DNA of 59,523 nt from DASYTH01 sp035762905. Its GTDB lineage: Bacteria > Actinomycetota > Actinomycetes > Mycobacteriales > Pseudonocardiaceae. The notes under the pieces are model-generated. The model had not been told where the DNA came from, made no database searches, and saw only the letters and a program-made list of their open reading frames with translations. Below are positions 33,204 through 41,130 of this stretch, in pieces; position 1 is the stretch's first letter; every line of letters begins with the position of its first letter. Location of the stretch: assembly GCF_035762905.1 (NCBI RefSeq), contig NZ_DASUCC010000031.1, positions 1-59,523 on the forward strand, given 5' to 3'. The position numbers and the translations under genes are program-made.

Positions 33204-34379
33204 TCAGACCGCGTCCAGCACCGGCTCGAAGGCCAGCTCCGCGGCGCCGATCAGCTTGGCGTCCGCGCCCAACGTCGAGGCGTCGATCCGGGTGCCGCCG
33301 ACCGCCCGGCTGACCAGGCTCTGCCGGCGCACCTCCTGGCCCACCTCGGCCACCAGCCAGCCGGGCAGCGCGGTGAACAGGTCGCCGAGCACCACCAGTT
33401 CGGGGCCGAGCAGGTTGACGATGTTGATCAGGCCGACGGTCAGCCAGCCGACGAAGTCCAGTAGCGGCTCGGGCATCGGGTCCGGCTTGGCCGTCAGCGC
33501 CCGCAGCTCGGCCACCACCGCGCCGCGCGGCGAGCCCTCGGGCAGCTCGAGCGCCCGGCACAGGGCCGGCTCGCCGACTTCGGTCTCCCAGCAGCCCCGG
33601 CTGCCGCAGTAGCACGGCCGCCCACCCGGCCGGACCACCATGTGGCCCAGCTCGCCGACGTAGCCGGCGGTGCCGCGCAGGGTCGTCCCGCCGGAGATCA
33701 CGCCGCCACCCACGCCGACGTCGGCCGAGACGTACACCGCGTCGGAGGACCCCCTCGCCACGCCGCGCAGGTGCTCGGCAAGCGCGCCCAACTCGGCGTC
33801 GTTGGCCACCATGACCGGCAACCGGAGCACCTTGCGCAGCCGCTCGCCCATCGGCACGTCGGTCCAGTGCAGGTTGGGCGCCTCGTGCACCAGCCCGTCC
33901 GAGCGACGCACCACGCCGGGCACCGAGACCCCGGCGCCGACGATCTCCACACCCAGCTCGCCGGCCAGCAGCCGGGTCGACTCGACGACGTGGGTGATCA
34001 CCTCGTCCGGCTCGCGGGCCCGGCCGCGCAGGTTCCAGCTGTTCCGGCCGAGCATCTCGCCACCCAGCCCGACCAGAGCGATGGCCACCTGCTCGACCCG
34101 CACGTCCACCGCGAGCACCACCGCGGCGTGCGCCTGGGGCAGCACCAGCAGGGACGGCCGGCCGGCGCCGGTGCGCATCCGTGGCACCCGCTCCTCGACC
34201 ACCCCGGACTCGGCCAGCCCGTCCACCAGCGCCTTGATCGTGCTGCGGTTGAGCCCGAGCTCGTTTGCCAGCGACGCGCGGGTACACGGCCCACCGACGT
34301 GCAGCCGGCGCAGCAGAACGGTTCGGTTGTGCCGGCGAACCTCGTCGGGCCGTGCGCCCGCGGTCGGTGTGCTGGTCAA
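33204..34379 (-). CDS. ROK-family transcriptional regulator (Rok7B7/XylR-like)
   Basis: A 391-residue repressor with an N-terminal winged helix-turn-helix (TRASLANELGLNRSTIKALV, then RTGAGRPSLLV) and a ROK sugar-kinase-like effector domain. The ROK zinc motif PCYCGSRGCWETEV is intact. The sugar-binding NDAELGAL and the phosphate-loop remnant VSADVGVGGGVISGG are also visible. The start is a TTG at 34377-34379, chosen because AGGGGGA sits about 9 nt upstream and no ATG or GTG fits. It is the last gene of a run after a sugar ABC permease, 28 bp away. In Streptomyces, Rok7B7 lies beside xylFGH and controls xylose uptake and carbon repression, so a similar local role is likely. Confidence 0.9.
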   Translation of the reverse strand: MTSTPTAGARPDEVRRHNRTVLLRRLHVGGPCTRASLANELGLNRSTIKALVDGLAESGVVEERVPRMRTGAGRPSLLVLPQAHAAVVLAVDVRVEQVAIALVGLGGEMLGRNSWNLRGRAREPDEVITHVVESTRLLAGELGVEIVGAGVSVPGVVRRSDGLVHEAPNLHWTDVPMGERLRKVLRLPVMVANDAELGALAEHLRGVARGSSDAVYVSADVGVGGGVISGGTTLRGTAGYVGELGHMVVRPGGRPCYCGSRGCWETEVGEPALCRALELPEGSPRGAVVAELRALTAKPDPMPEPLLDFVGWLTVGLINIVNLLGPELVVLGDLFTALPGWLVAEVGQEVRRQSLVSRAVGGTRIDASTLGADAKLIGAAELAFEPVLDAV

Positions 34380-34407
34380 CCGTCCATTCCCCCTCGCCCC
34401 CCGGGTC

Positions 34408-35847
34408 TCAGCCTGCCGAGAGCGCCACCCGGCGCCGGGACACCGCGTCCACGGTGGCCGCCACCAGCAGGACCAGTCCGGTGATGATGTTCACCATCGC
34501 CGCCTCGTATTTGAGCAGGTTGAGGCCGTTGGACACGGTCGCGAGCACCAGGCCGCCGATCACCGCGTGCGCGATCTTGCCCCGGCCGCCGAACAGCGAG
34601 GTGCCGCCGATGACCGCCGCGCCGACCGCGAACAGCAGCGTGTTCAGCCCGCCGGCCTGCGGGTCGACCGAGCCGACCTTGGACGAGTACACGATGGCGC
34701 CGATCGCCGCGACCGCCGAGGAGACCACGAACACGCTGGCCCGAATCTTGCCCACGTTGATACCGGCGCGCCGGGCCGCCTCGGCGTTACCGCCGACGGC
34801 GTAGATGTGCCGGCCGTAGCTGGTCCGGTTGAGCGCGTACGTCCCGAGCACCAGCAGCGCCAGGATGATCGGCACCACGTAGGGGACGCCCTGGATCACG
34901 ATGTTCGGGTTGGACGCCCGGTTGAGCGTGAACAGGTAGGTCGAGACGAGCGCGATGGCCGCGATGCCGAGCACCTTGAACAGCACGACCGGGGTCGGCT
35001 GGGTGACCAGGCCCTTGCGCAGCCGCAGGATGTGCTCGCCGAGCACCACCAGCGCGTAGCCGCCCGCGGCGATCGCGCACAGGATCCAGCTGCCGGCCAC
35101 CGAGAGGTTGCCGTTGGCCACCTGGAACAGCACGCCGGTGCCCAGCGACAGCGTGCCGCGCGGGCCGATGAACAGCAGGATCACGCCCTGCCAGGTGATG
35201 AACAGCGCCAGGGTCACCACGAACGACGGCATACCGATCTTGGACACCAGGAAACCGGTGATGCAGCCGATCGCGGCGCCGACGGTCACCGCGAGCAGCA
35301 TCTCCAGCCAGGGGTTGGCGCCCACCCCGGACAGCACGATGGCCACGGCGCCGAGCGCCAGCACCGCGCCCGCCCAGATCCGCATGAACGCGGCCAGCGC
35401 GGCGGCCAGCACCAGCCCACCGACGAAGGTGTAGAAGACGTTGGCGCTGCGCATGCCGCCCATCAGGTTGCCGTTCTCCACGACGTGCAGCGCCATCACC
35501 GAGGCGCACACGCCGGAGGCGGTTCCCGCGGACAGGTCGATCTCGCCGAGCAGCAGGACGAAGACCAGCCCCATCGCGATGATCATCTGTCCGGCACCCT
35601 GCTGGAGCAGGTTGGACATGTTGTTCAGGGTCATGAACTGGTCCGAGCGCCAGGCGAAGTAGCCGAGCAGCACGGCCAGGCCGAGCAGGGCGGGCACCGA
35701 ACCGAGGTCGCCGCCGCGCAGCCGGGCGAAGTAGTCGTAGACCGCCTCGCGGGTCGACTGGGCCGTGGTGTCGATGCCGAAGTCGGAGATCGCCGCGCTC
35801 GGTGGCGGCGTGCCCCGACCCGCGGCGGGGGTGGTGGTGTCGGTCAT
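34408..35847 (-). CDS. Sugar ABC transporter permease (XylH-like)
   Basis: A 479-residue inner membrane permease of the ribose/xylose (carbohydrate uptake transporter 2) class. After about 50 cytoplasmic N-terminal residues come about 12 hydrophobic segments. Family landmarks are FMTLNNMSNLLQQGAGQMII, then VLLLGEIDLSAGTASGVCAS, the EAA-like loop YAVGGNAEAARRAGINVGKI, and VIGGTSLFGGRGKIAHAVIG. It is longer than RbsC (about 320) and similar to XylH-type permeases. The ATG is at 35845-35847, 11 bp after the ATPase stop. Xylose or a related pentose is the best guess, from neighbours rather than from binding residues. Confidence 0.92.
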   Translation of the reverse strand: MTDTTTPAAGRGTPPPSAAISDFGIDTTAQSTREAVYDYFARLRGGDLGSVPALLGLAVLLGYFAWRSDQFMTLNNMSNLLQQGAGQMIIAMGLVFVLLLGEIDLSAGTASGVCASVMALHVVENGNLMGGMRSANVFYTFVGGLVLAAALAAFMRIWAGAVLALGAVAIVLSGVGANPWLEMLLAVTVGAAIGCITGFLVSKIGMPSFVVTLALFITWQGVILLFIGPRGTLSLGTGVLFQVANGNLSVAGSWILCAIAAGGYALVVLGEHILRLRKGLVTQPTPVVLFKVLGIAAIALVSTYLFTLNRASNPNIVIQGVPYVVPIILALLVLGTYALNRTSYGRHIYAVGGNAEAARRAGINVGKIRASVFVVSSAVAAIGAIVYSSKVGSVDPQAGGLNTLLFAVGAAVIGGTSLFGGRGKIAHAVIGGLVLATVSNGLNLLKYEAAMVNIITGLVLLVAATVDAVSRRRVALSAG

Positions 35848-35858
35848 GCGTCAAGTCC

Positions 35859-36644
35859 TCAGATGGTGGCGGTCTCTGGACGGGCCATCCCCAGGTCGCC
35901 CGATCGCCCTGCGGTGATCAGCTCGACGACCTGCCCGTGCGTGACGTCCTTGGTCTGCACCTCGGCGACCATGCGGCCGAGGTAGAGGGTGGCGATCCGG
36001 TCGGCGACCTCGAACACGTCGGCCAGGTTGTGGCTGATCAGCACGACGCCGAGGCCCTGCTCGGCCAGCCGGCGAACCAGGTCGAGCACCTGACGGGTCT
36101 GCGCGACGCCGAGTGCGGCGGTCGGCTCGTCCAGCAGGACGACCTTGCTCTCCCAGAGCACCGACTTGGCGATCGCCACGGTCTGCCGCTGCCCGCCGGA
36201 CAGCGACGAGACCGGCGTGCGCACCGACTTCACCGTGCGCACCGAAAGGGAGGCCAGCGTCTCCCGTGCGGCCCGTTCCATGCTGCTCTCGTCGAGCAGC
36301 CAGCTCGAGCCGCGTTCCCGGCCGAGGAACATGTTCTGGACGATGTCCAGGTTGTCGGCCAGGGCGAGGTCCTGGTAGACGACCTCGATGCCGAGCTTGG
36401 CGGCGTCCCGCGGGCCGTGGATGTGCACCGGCTCGCCGTTGAAGATCACCTTGCCGGAATCCATCGGGTAGATCCCGGCGACACACTTGATCAAGGTGGA
36501 CTTGCCGGCACCGTTGTCACCGACCAGGGCGGTCACCTCGCCGGCTCGCACCGTGAAGTCCACGTCGTGCAGCACGTGCACGGGGCCGAACGACTTGTTC
36601 ACCCCGACCATCTCGAGAACGGGCTCGCTCAACTCTAATTCCAC
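35859..36644 (-). CDS. Sugar ABC transporter ATP-binding protein, single NBD
   Basis: A 261-residue ATPase with one nucleotide-binding domain: Walker A LVGDNGAGKSTLIKCV, Q-loop YQDLALADNLD, signature SSLSGGQRQTVAIAKS, Walker B VVLLDEPTAALG, and switch His in LISHNLADV. Most XylG/RbsA proteins fuse two such domains (about 500 residues), while FrcA-type proteins have one, so this should act as a homodimer. The GTG start at 36642-36644 lacks a clear ribosome binding site. A strong hairpin separates it from the binding-protein gene, and 11 bp separate it from the permease gene. It powers uptake through the adjacent permease. Confidence 0.93.
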   Translation of the reverse strand: MELELSEPVLEMVGVNKSFGPVHVLHDVDFTVRAGEVTALVGDNGAGKSTLIKCVAGIYPMDSGKVIFNGEPVHIHGPRDAAKLGIEVVYQDLALADNLDIVQNMFLGRERGSSWLLDESSMERAARETLASLSVRTVKSVRTPVSSLSGGQRQTVAIAKSVLWESKVVLLDEPTAALGVAQTRQVLDLVRRLAEQGLGVVLISHNLADVFEVADRIATLYLGRMVAEVQTKDVTHGQVVELITAGRSGDLGMARPETATI

Positions 36645-36665
36645 CGTCCACTCATCCCGGGAGAC

Positions 36666-36704
36666 GCCGCACCCGCGGCAGGATGATTCTGCTGCGGGTG
36701 CGGC
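36666..36704 (-). terminator. Long hairpin between binding-protein and ATPase genes
   Basis: Two 16-nt arms (36666-36681 and 36689-36704) pair with a single G-T wobble around a 7-nt loop, 19 bp after the binding-protein stop. Hairpins here commonly act as partial terminators or stabilise the 5' message, so that binding protein is made in excess over ATPase and permease. Confidence 0.75.
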
Positions 36705-36722
36705 CGTCCCGGTACTACTGGG

Positions 36723-37844
36723 TCAGGAAATGCCGAGCTCGGCGCACTTGGCGGCGAGCTCAGGGGTGCAGATCTCGCTCGCCTTGACGTAGCCCTCGCT
36801 CACCACGACCTTGACGTCCTTCGCGGTGATCAGCTGCGGCTCGGCCAGCACCGACTTGACGTCCCGGCCGGACTTGCTGTCCTTCGTGGTGCCGGTGGCG
36901 ATCGCGTCGGCCGCGGCCTTGTCGCCCTTGGCCAGCGCGGCGGCCAGCTTGGCGGTGGCCTCGGCTTCCTTCTTGATCGCCTTGAAGACGGTCATGTACT
37001 GGTCACCGGCGACGATCGCCTTCAGGCCGTCCGGGGTGGCGTCCTGGCCGGTCACCGGAACCTTGCCGTTCAGGGCGTTCTTGCGCAGCACGGTGATCAC
37101 CGCGCCGGCCAGACCGTCGTTGGCCGCCACGACGCCGTCGACCCTGCCGCCGTTGGCGGTCAGGATCTGCTCGAAGACCTGGCCACCCTTCTGGTTGTCC
37201 CAGTTGTCGATCGCCTGGCTCTGCACCAGCTTCAGGGTGCCCGCGTCGTAGAGCGGCTTGAGGATCTTCTGCTGACCCTCGTGGAACAGGGTGGCGTTGT
37301 TGTCGGTCGGCGCGCCCTCGATCTCGATGATCTGGGAGCCGGCCGGCTTGCCCTTCATGGCTTCGGCCATGCCCTGGCCCTGCAGCTCGCCGACCTTCAC
37401 GTTGTCGAAGGACACGTAGTAGTCGGAGCTGCCACCGAGGTTGAGCCGGTCGTAGTCGATGACCGGGATGCCCTGCGCCTTGGCCTTGGCCGCGACGGAC
37501 GAGCCGACCTCGCTGTTGATCGAGCCGATGACCAGGACCTTGACCCCACTGCTGATCATGGTGTCGGCCAGCTGGCTGAACTTCTGCACGTCACCCTGGG
37601 CGTTCTGGATGTCGGCCTCGAGGCCCTCGGCTTCCATCGCCGCCTTGATCATGGGCCGGTCAAAGCCCTCCCAGCGCGCCGAGGTCGCGGTCTCCGGCAG
37701 GATCACGCCCACCTTGGCCCCACCAGAGGAAGGCTGCTCGCTGGCGGTGCCGCCGCTGCTCGGTGCCTCGTTCGCCCCACAAGCCGTCAGGGCGAGGGAG
37801 ACACCCACGCCCGTAGCGAGGAGGGCAAGAGTCGTCCTGCGCAT
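36723..37844 (-). CDS. Sugar ABC transporter substrate-binding lipoprotein (XylF-like)
   Basis: A 373-residue lipoprotein that captures sugar outside the membrane. The N-terminus MRRTTLALLATGVGVSLALT ends in the lipobox LTACG, giving a lipidated Cys22, then a Ser/Gly linker. The periplasmic-binding-protein type 1 fold follows: VGVILPETATSARWEGFDRP, then LVIGSINSEVGSSVAAKAKA, GIPVIDYDRLNLG, VVAANDGLAGAVI and VTGQDATPDGLKAI. These match xylose-binding proteins best. The ATG at 37842-37844 follows AAGGGA. It is the first gene of the binding protein, ATPase, permease and ROK run. The 242-bp gap upstream holds palindromes that could be the ROK operator. Confidence 0.93.
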   Translation of the reverse strand: MRRTTLALLATGVGVSLALTACGANEAPSSGGTASEQPSSGGAKVGVILPETATSARWEGFDRPMIKAAMEAEGLEADIQNAQGDVQKFSQLADTMISSGVKVLVIGSINSEVGSSVAAKAKAQGIPVIDYDRLNLGGSSDYYVSFDNVKVGELQGQGMAEAMKGKPAGSQIIEIEGAPTDNNATLFHEGQQKILKPLYDAGTLKLVQSQAIDNWDNQKGGQVFEQILTANGGRVDGVVAANDGLAGAVITVLRKNALNGKVPVTGQDATPDGLKAIVAGDQYMTVFKAIKKEAEATAKLAAALAKGDKAAADAIATGTTKDSKSGRDVKSVLAEPQLITAKDVKVVVSEGYVKASEICTPELAAKCAELGIS

Positions 37845-37880
37845 CCGTCGTCCCTTCGATGTTCAATACCGGGAGTTGGT

Positions 37881-37897
37881 GGTGGCGCACCGCCACC
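37881..37897 (-). promoter_or_regulatory. Short hairpin in the leader of the sugar ABC operon
   Basis: GGTGGCG and CGCCACC pair perfectly around CAC, 36 bp upstream of the binding-protein start. It may protect the 5' end of the message or form part of an operator. Confidence 0.35.
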
Positions 37898-37930
37898 TTG
37901 CTCCGTTTGCCGGAGCCTCCAGGTCGGAAA

Positions 37931-37957
37931 TGTTGCGGGGCACAACATATGTGCTCC
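37931..37957. promoter_or_regulatory. Candidate operator of the sugar ABC operon
   Basis: Two overlapping inverted repeats lie here: TGTTG-N7-CAACA (37931-37947) and GGGGCAC-N7-GTGCTCC (37937-37957, one mismatch). They lie about 87-113 bp upstream of the binding-protein start, where the ROK repressor could act. The assignment is inferred from position. The rest of the 37845-38086 gap shows no gene. Confidence 0.4.
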
Positions 37958-38086
37958 CGGGTCCCGACGGAAGTCGCTGACCTGTCTGGATAGGACACAA
38001 TTCGGCAACAGGACGGCCATCCGCACGTCACCGAAGGGGTGATTTCGGACGCCCTAGAGTGTGCACCTCACGGGCACTTCACGCCA

Positions 38087-39772
38087 TCACCAGGTACGGA
38101 GCGTGGCGATTCGCTGTTCGAGTTGCTCTGCCGAGGCCATCGCGACCGGGGGACCGCCGCAGGTTCGGCGCAGCTCGTTGTGGATCATGCCATGCGGCGT
38201 TCCTGTCCGGTGGTGGTACATCGTGACCAGTGTGTTCAGCTCCTTGCGCAGCCCGGTCAGCCGCTCGGCCACGGTCACCGACCGGGCCGGGGCCGGCTCG
38301 GCGGCCACCCGCCGGGAGCGCTCGGAGAGCTGCCGCTCCTGGCGCTGGCGCAGCAGGACCCGCACCTGGTCCGGCTCGAGCAGCCCGGGCAGACCCAGGT
38401 ACTCCTGCTCCTCCGCGGACCCGGCGAACGCCGCCGTGCCGAACGACGAGCCGTCGTAGATCACCTGGTCCAGCTCGGCCGATGCGCCGAGCGAGACGAA
38501 CGCCTTCTCCTCCTCGCCCGGCTCGTCGGCCACCCGGTTGGCCGCGGCCAGCAGCTCGTCGGCCCAGCCCTCGCCGTCCCGGTGCGGCTTGCCGAGCACG
38601 TGGTCCCGCTCGGCCTCCATCTCGCTGGCCAGCTCCAGCAGTGCCGGCACGCTGGGCAGGAACACGCTGGCCAGCTCCCCGGGCCTCCTCGCCCGGACGA
38701 ACCGGCCGATCGCCTGCGCGAAGTACAGCGGGGTGGACGCGCTGGTGGCGTACACGCCGACGGCCAGCCGGGGAATGTCGACGCCCTCGCTGACCATCCG
38801 CACCGCCACCATCCAGCGGGCGTCCTCGGCGGCGCCGGCCGCGGCGAACTCGGCGATCCGGGCCGAGGCCTTCGGGTCGTCGGAGAGCACAAGGGCCGGC
38901 GCCCGCCCGGTGGCCCGGTGCAGGCTCGCCGCGTACGCCTTGGCCGCCTCGTGGTCCGAGGCGATCACCAGTCCGGCCGCGTCCGGCATCCCGTCCGCAC
39001 GGATCTGGCCGAGCCGCAGGTCGGCCGCTGCCAGCACGGCCGGGATCCACTCGCCGGCCGGGTCCAGCGCGGTCCGCCAGGCCCGCGCGGTCTGCTCGGC
39101 GGTCATCGGTTCGCCCAGCCGGGCGGTGAACTCCTCCCCCGCGCTGGTCCGCCAGCTGGTCTCGCCCGAGTAGGCCAGGAAGATCACCGGCCGGACCACG
39201 CCGTCGGCGAGCGCGTCGGCGTAGCCGTAGGTGTGGTCGGCCCGGCTGCGCCGCAGGCCCGCCGGGTCCGGCTCGTACTCGACGAACGGGATCGGCGAGT
39301 CGTCGCTGCGAAACGGGGTGCCGGTGAGTCCGATCCGGCGCACCGCCGGGGTGAACGCCTCGCGGATCGCGTCGCCCCAGGACTTGGCGTCCCCGCCGTG
39401 GTGGATCTCGTCGAGGATCACCGCGGTCCGCCGGTTCTCGGTGCGCACCCGGTGCAGCGTCGGGTGCGCGGCCACCTGGGCGTAGGTCACCGCGACGCCG
39501 CGGAAGTCCGGCGAGGTGGCGCCCGCGGTGTTGCGGAAGTTCGGATCGATCGGGATGCCGGCGGCGCCGGCCGCGGCTGCCCACTGGTGCTTGAGGTGCT
39601 CGGTCGGGGTCACCACGGTGATCGACTCGACGGTCCGGTCGGCCAGCAGCTCGGTGGCCAGCCGCAACCCGAACACCGTCTTGCCGGCGCCCGGGGTGGC
39701 CACCGCGAGGAAGTCCTTCGGCCGGGCGGCAAGGTACTTCGTGAGCGCCCGCCGCTGCCAGGCCCGTAGCAC
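38087..39772 (-). CDS. Superfamily 2 DEAD/DEAH-box helicase
   Basis: A 561-residue ATP-dependent helicase or translocase. Motif I is LAVATPGAGKTVFGLRLATE, motif Ia VVTPTEHLKHQW, motif II ILDEIHHGGDAKSWGDA (DEIH), motif III GLTGTPFRSDDSPIPFVEY, and motif VI LYFAQAIGRFVRARRPGE. The C-terminal 150 residues form a family-specific helical tail (QVRVLLRQRQERQLSERSRR). The GTG at 39770-39772 has GGGGGA at 6-nt spacing; a GTG two codons upstream is adjacent to the same box and less likely. In related actinomycetes this gene keeps company with YihY and DUF3039 genes. Its nucleic acid substrate is unknown; repair or RNA remodelling are both possible. Confidence 0.9.
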   Translation of the reverse strand: MLRAWQRRALTKYLAARPKDFLAVATPGAGKTVFGLRLATELLADRTVESITVVTPTEHLKHQWAAAAGAAGIPIDPNFRNTAGATSPDFRGVAVTYAQVAAHPTLHRVRTENRRTAVILDEIHHGGDAKSWGDAIREAFTPAVRRIGLTGTPFRSDDSPIPFVEYEPDPAGLRRSRADHTYGYADALADGVVRPVIFLAYSGETSWRTSAGEEFTARLGEPMTAEQTARAWRTALDPAGEWIPAVLAAADLRLGQIRADGMPDAAGLVIASDHEAAKAYAASLHRATGRAPALVLSDDPKASARIAEFAAAGAAEDARWMVAVRMVSEGVDIPRLAVGVYATSASTPLYFAQAIGRFVRARRPGELASVFLPSVPALLELASEMEAERDHVLGKPHRDGEGWADELLAAANRVADEPGEEEKAFVSLGASAELDQVIYDGSSFGTAAFAGSAEEQEYLGLPGLLEPDQVRVLLRQRQERQLSERSRRVAAEPAPARSVTVAERLTGLRKELNTLVTMYHHRTGTPHGMIHNELRRTCGGPPVAMASAEQLEQRIATLRTW

Positions 39773-39916
39773 CGACACTCCCCCGAAGCCCCCTTCGTCC
39801 CGACAGACAGCGCGGAGCAGCCTACCGGGCGAGCCGACCCGGGGTGTGTGGCGACGCGACATGTTCACCGGACAGGTGGGCCAAGTCACCACCGATGGCT
39901 CATGCTTGACAGTGCG

Positions 39917-41035
39917 ATGAGTCCACAGCCCCAGCATCCGGTGCGCACCGCCGACCAGCCGACCGCCGTCCTGCCGCGGCGGGGCCGCCGCCTGCGCGTG
40001 GTCCGGCGGACCCTGGGCAAGGCGTGGGACGGCAACATCTTCTCCGAGTCGGCCGAGGCCGCGTTCTGGCAGGTGCTCTCGCTGCCGCCGCTGCTGCTCG
40101 GGTTGCTCGGCAGCCTGGGCTATGTCGGCGAGTGGGTCGGCCAGGAGGTCGTCGGCGCGGTCCGGGACAAGATCATCGAATGGTCCCGCACCGCGTTCAG
40201 CGAGAACGTGGTCACCCAGATCATCGAGCCGACGATCACCGACATCCTGCAGAACGGCCGCGGCGAGATCCTCACCGTCGGCTTCCTGCTGTCGCTGTGG
40301 GCCGGCTCGTCGGCCATCTCCTCGTTCGTCGACGCCATCACCGTCGCGCACGACCAGTACGGCGTTCGGCACGAGGTCTGGCAGCGGATCTTCGCCCTGC
40401 TGCTGTACCTGGCCAGCCTGGTGCTGCTGGTGGTCGGCCTGCCGGTGCTCGCGCTCGGCCCGGACTGGCTGCCCCAACTGTTCCCGGAGGCCTGGCGGGG
40501 CGAGATCGGCGAGTGGATCGTCGCGCTCTACTACCCGGGCCTCGGCGTGTTGCTCGTGCTGGCCACGGCCACGCTGTACAAGCTCGCCCTGCCGCGCAAG
40601 CTGCCCTGGCACCGCGGGTTGCCCGGCGCGGTCCTCGCCATGATCGTGTTCCTGCTGACCAGTATCGGGCTGCGGCTCTACATTTCCTGGATCACCACGA
40701 CCGGGTACACCTACGGCGCGCTCGCCACCCCGATCGCGTTCCTGTTGTTCGCGTTCTTCATCGGTTTCGCCATCGTGCTCGGCGCGTACTTCAACTCGGC
40801 CATTCAGGAGACGTACCCGGCGAAGATGACCCGCCGGCAGCGGCGCAGGTGGCGACGGCTGGAAATGGAGCACATGGCCGAGCAGATCCGCGCGGACGAG
40901 CAGGTGGCACCGCCGATCAAGGCACCGGCTCCCGCGCCCGCTCCGGCACCGGCCCCGGCACCGGCGCCGTCACCCGATGGTCAAGAAGCCACCAAGAACC
41001 CGGGACCCCTCCACGGCTCGAACGCTCGCCAGTAG
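39917..41035 (+). CDS. YihY/BrkB-family membrane protein
   Basis: A 372-residue protein of the YihY/virulence factor BrkB family (mycobacterial Rv2707). About six transmembrane segments are visible, starting with VLSLPPLLLGLLGSLGYVG. The conserved WAGSSAISSFVDAITVAHDQ and KLPWHRGLPGAVLAMIVFLL lie in the middle. The cytoplasmic C-terminus is basic (RRQRRRWRRLEMEHM) and ends in an Ala-Pro repeat tract (APAPAPAPAPAPAPAPSP). The family was once called ribonuclease BN but is not a nuclease; transport or envelope roles are suspected. The ATG at 39917 is preferred. The octapeptide-repeat gene follows 95 bp downstream on the same strand and might be cotranscribed. Confidence 0.9.
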   Translation: MSPQPQHPVRTADQPTAVLPRRGRRLRVVRRTLGKAWDGNIFSESAEAAFWQVLSLPPLLLGLLGSLGYVGEWVGQEVVGAVRDKIIEWSRTAFSENVVTQIIEPTITDILQNGRGEILTVGFLLSLWAGSSAISSFVDAITVAHDQYGVRHEVWQRIFALLLYLASLVLLVVGLPVLALGPDWLPQLFPEAWRGEIGEWIVALYYPGLGVLLVLATATLYKLALPRKLPWHRGLPGAVLAMIVFLLTSIGLRLYISWITTTGYTYGALATPIAFLLFAFFIGFAIVLGAYFNSAIQETYPAKMTRRQRRRWRRLEMEHMAEQIRADEQVAPPIKAPAPAPAPAPAPAPAPSPDGQEATKNPGPLHGSNARQ

Positions 41036-41083
41036 ACAGTCCAAAGGCTGCCCCAACGGACATTCTGGCAGGTCAAAGCTGAT

Positions 41084-41089
41084 CATAAT
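41084..41089 (+). promoter_or_regulatory. Putative -10 box for the octapeptide-repeat gene
   Basis: CATAAT resembles a vegetative -10 box in otherwise GC-rich DNA, about 42 nt upstream of the ATG at 41131. No clear -35 sequence is seen. Confidence 0.35.
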
Positions 41090-41130
41090 CTGCGCAGTGA
41101 ATGCGGCGCGCAGACGTAAGGAGCGGTGAC

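Noticed and set aside
33054..33313. Repeat-encoded Arg-rich peptides across the 38-bp array
   Set aside because: 38 is not a multiple of three, so the frame rotates each unit. Open frames on both strands reflect base composition, not selection.
36666..36704. True operon end after the binding-protein gene
   Set aside because: No U-tract follows, the ATPase gene has no obvious promoter, and binding-protein, ATPase and permease are expected to be cotranscribed, so partial termination or mRNA stabilisation is more likely.
38087..40873. A 928-residue version of the helicase
   Set aside because: The first ~365 residues are antisense to the YihY gene and not protein-like. The helicase begins at 39772 with a well-spaced ribosome binding site.
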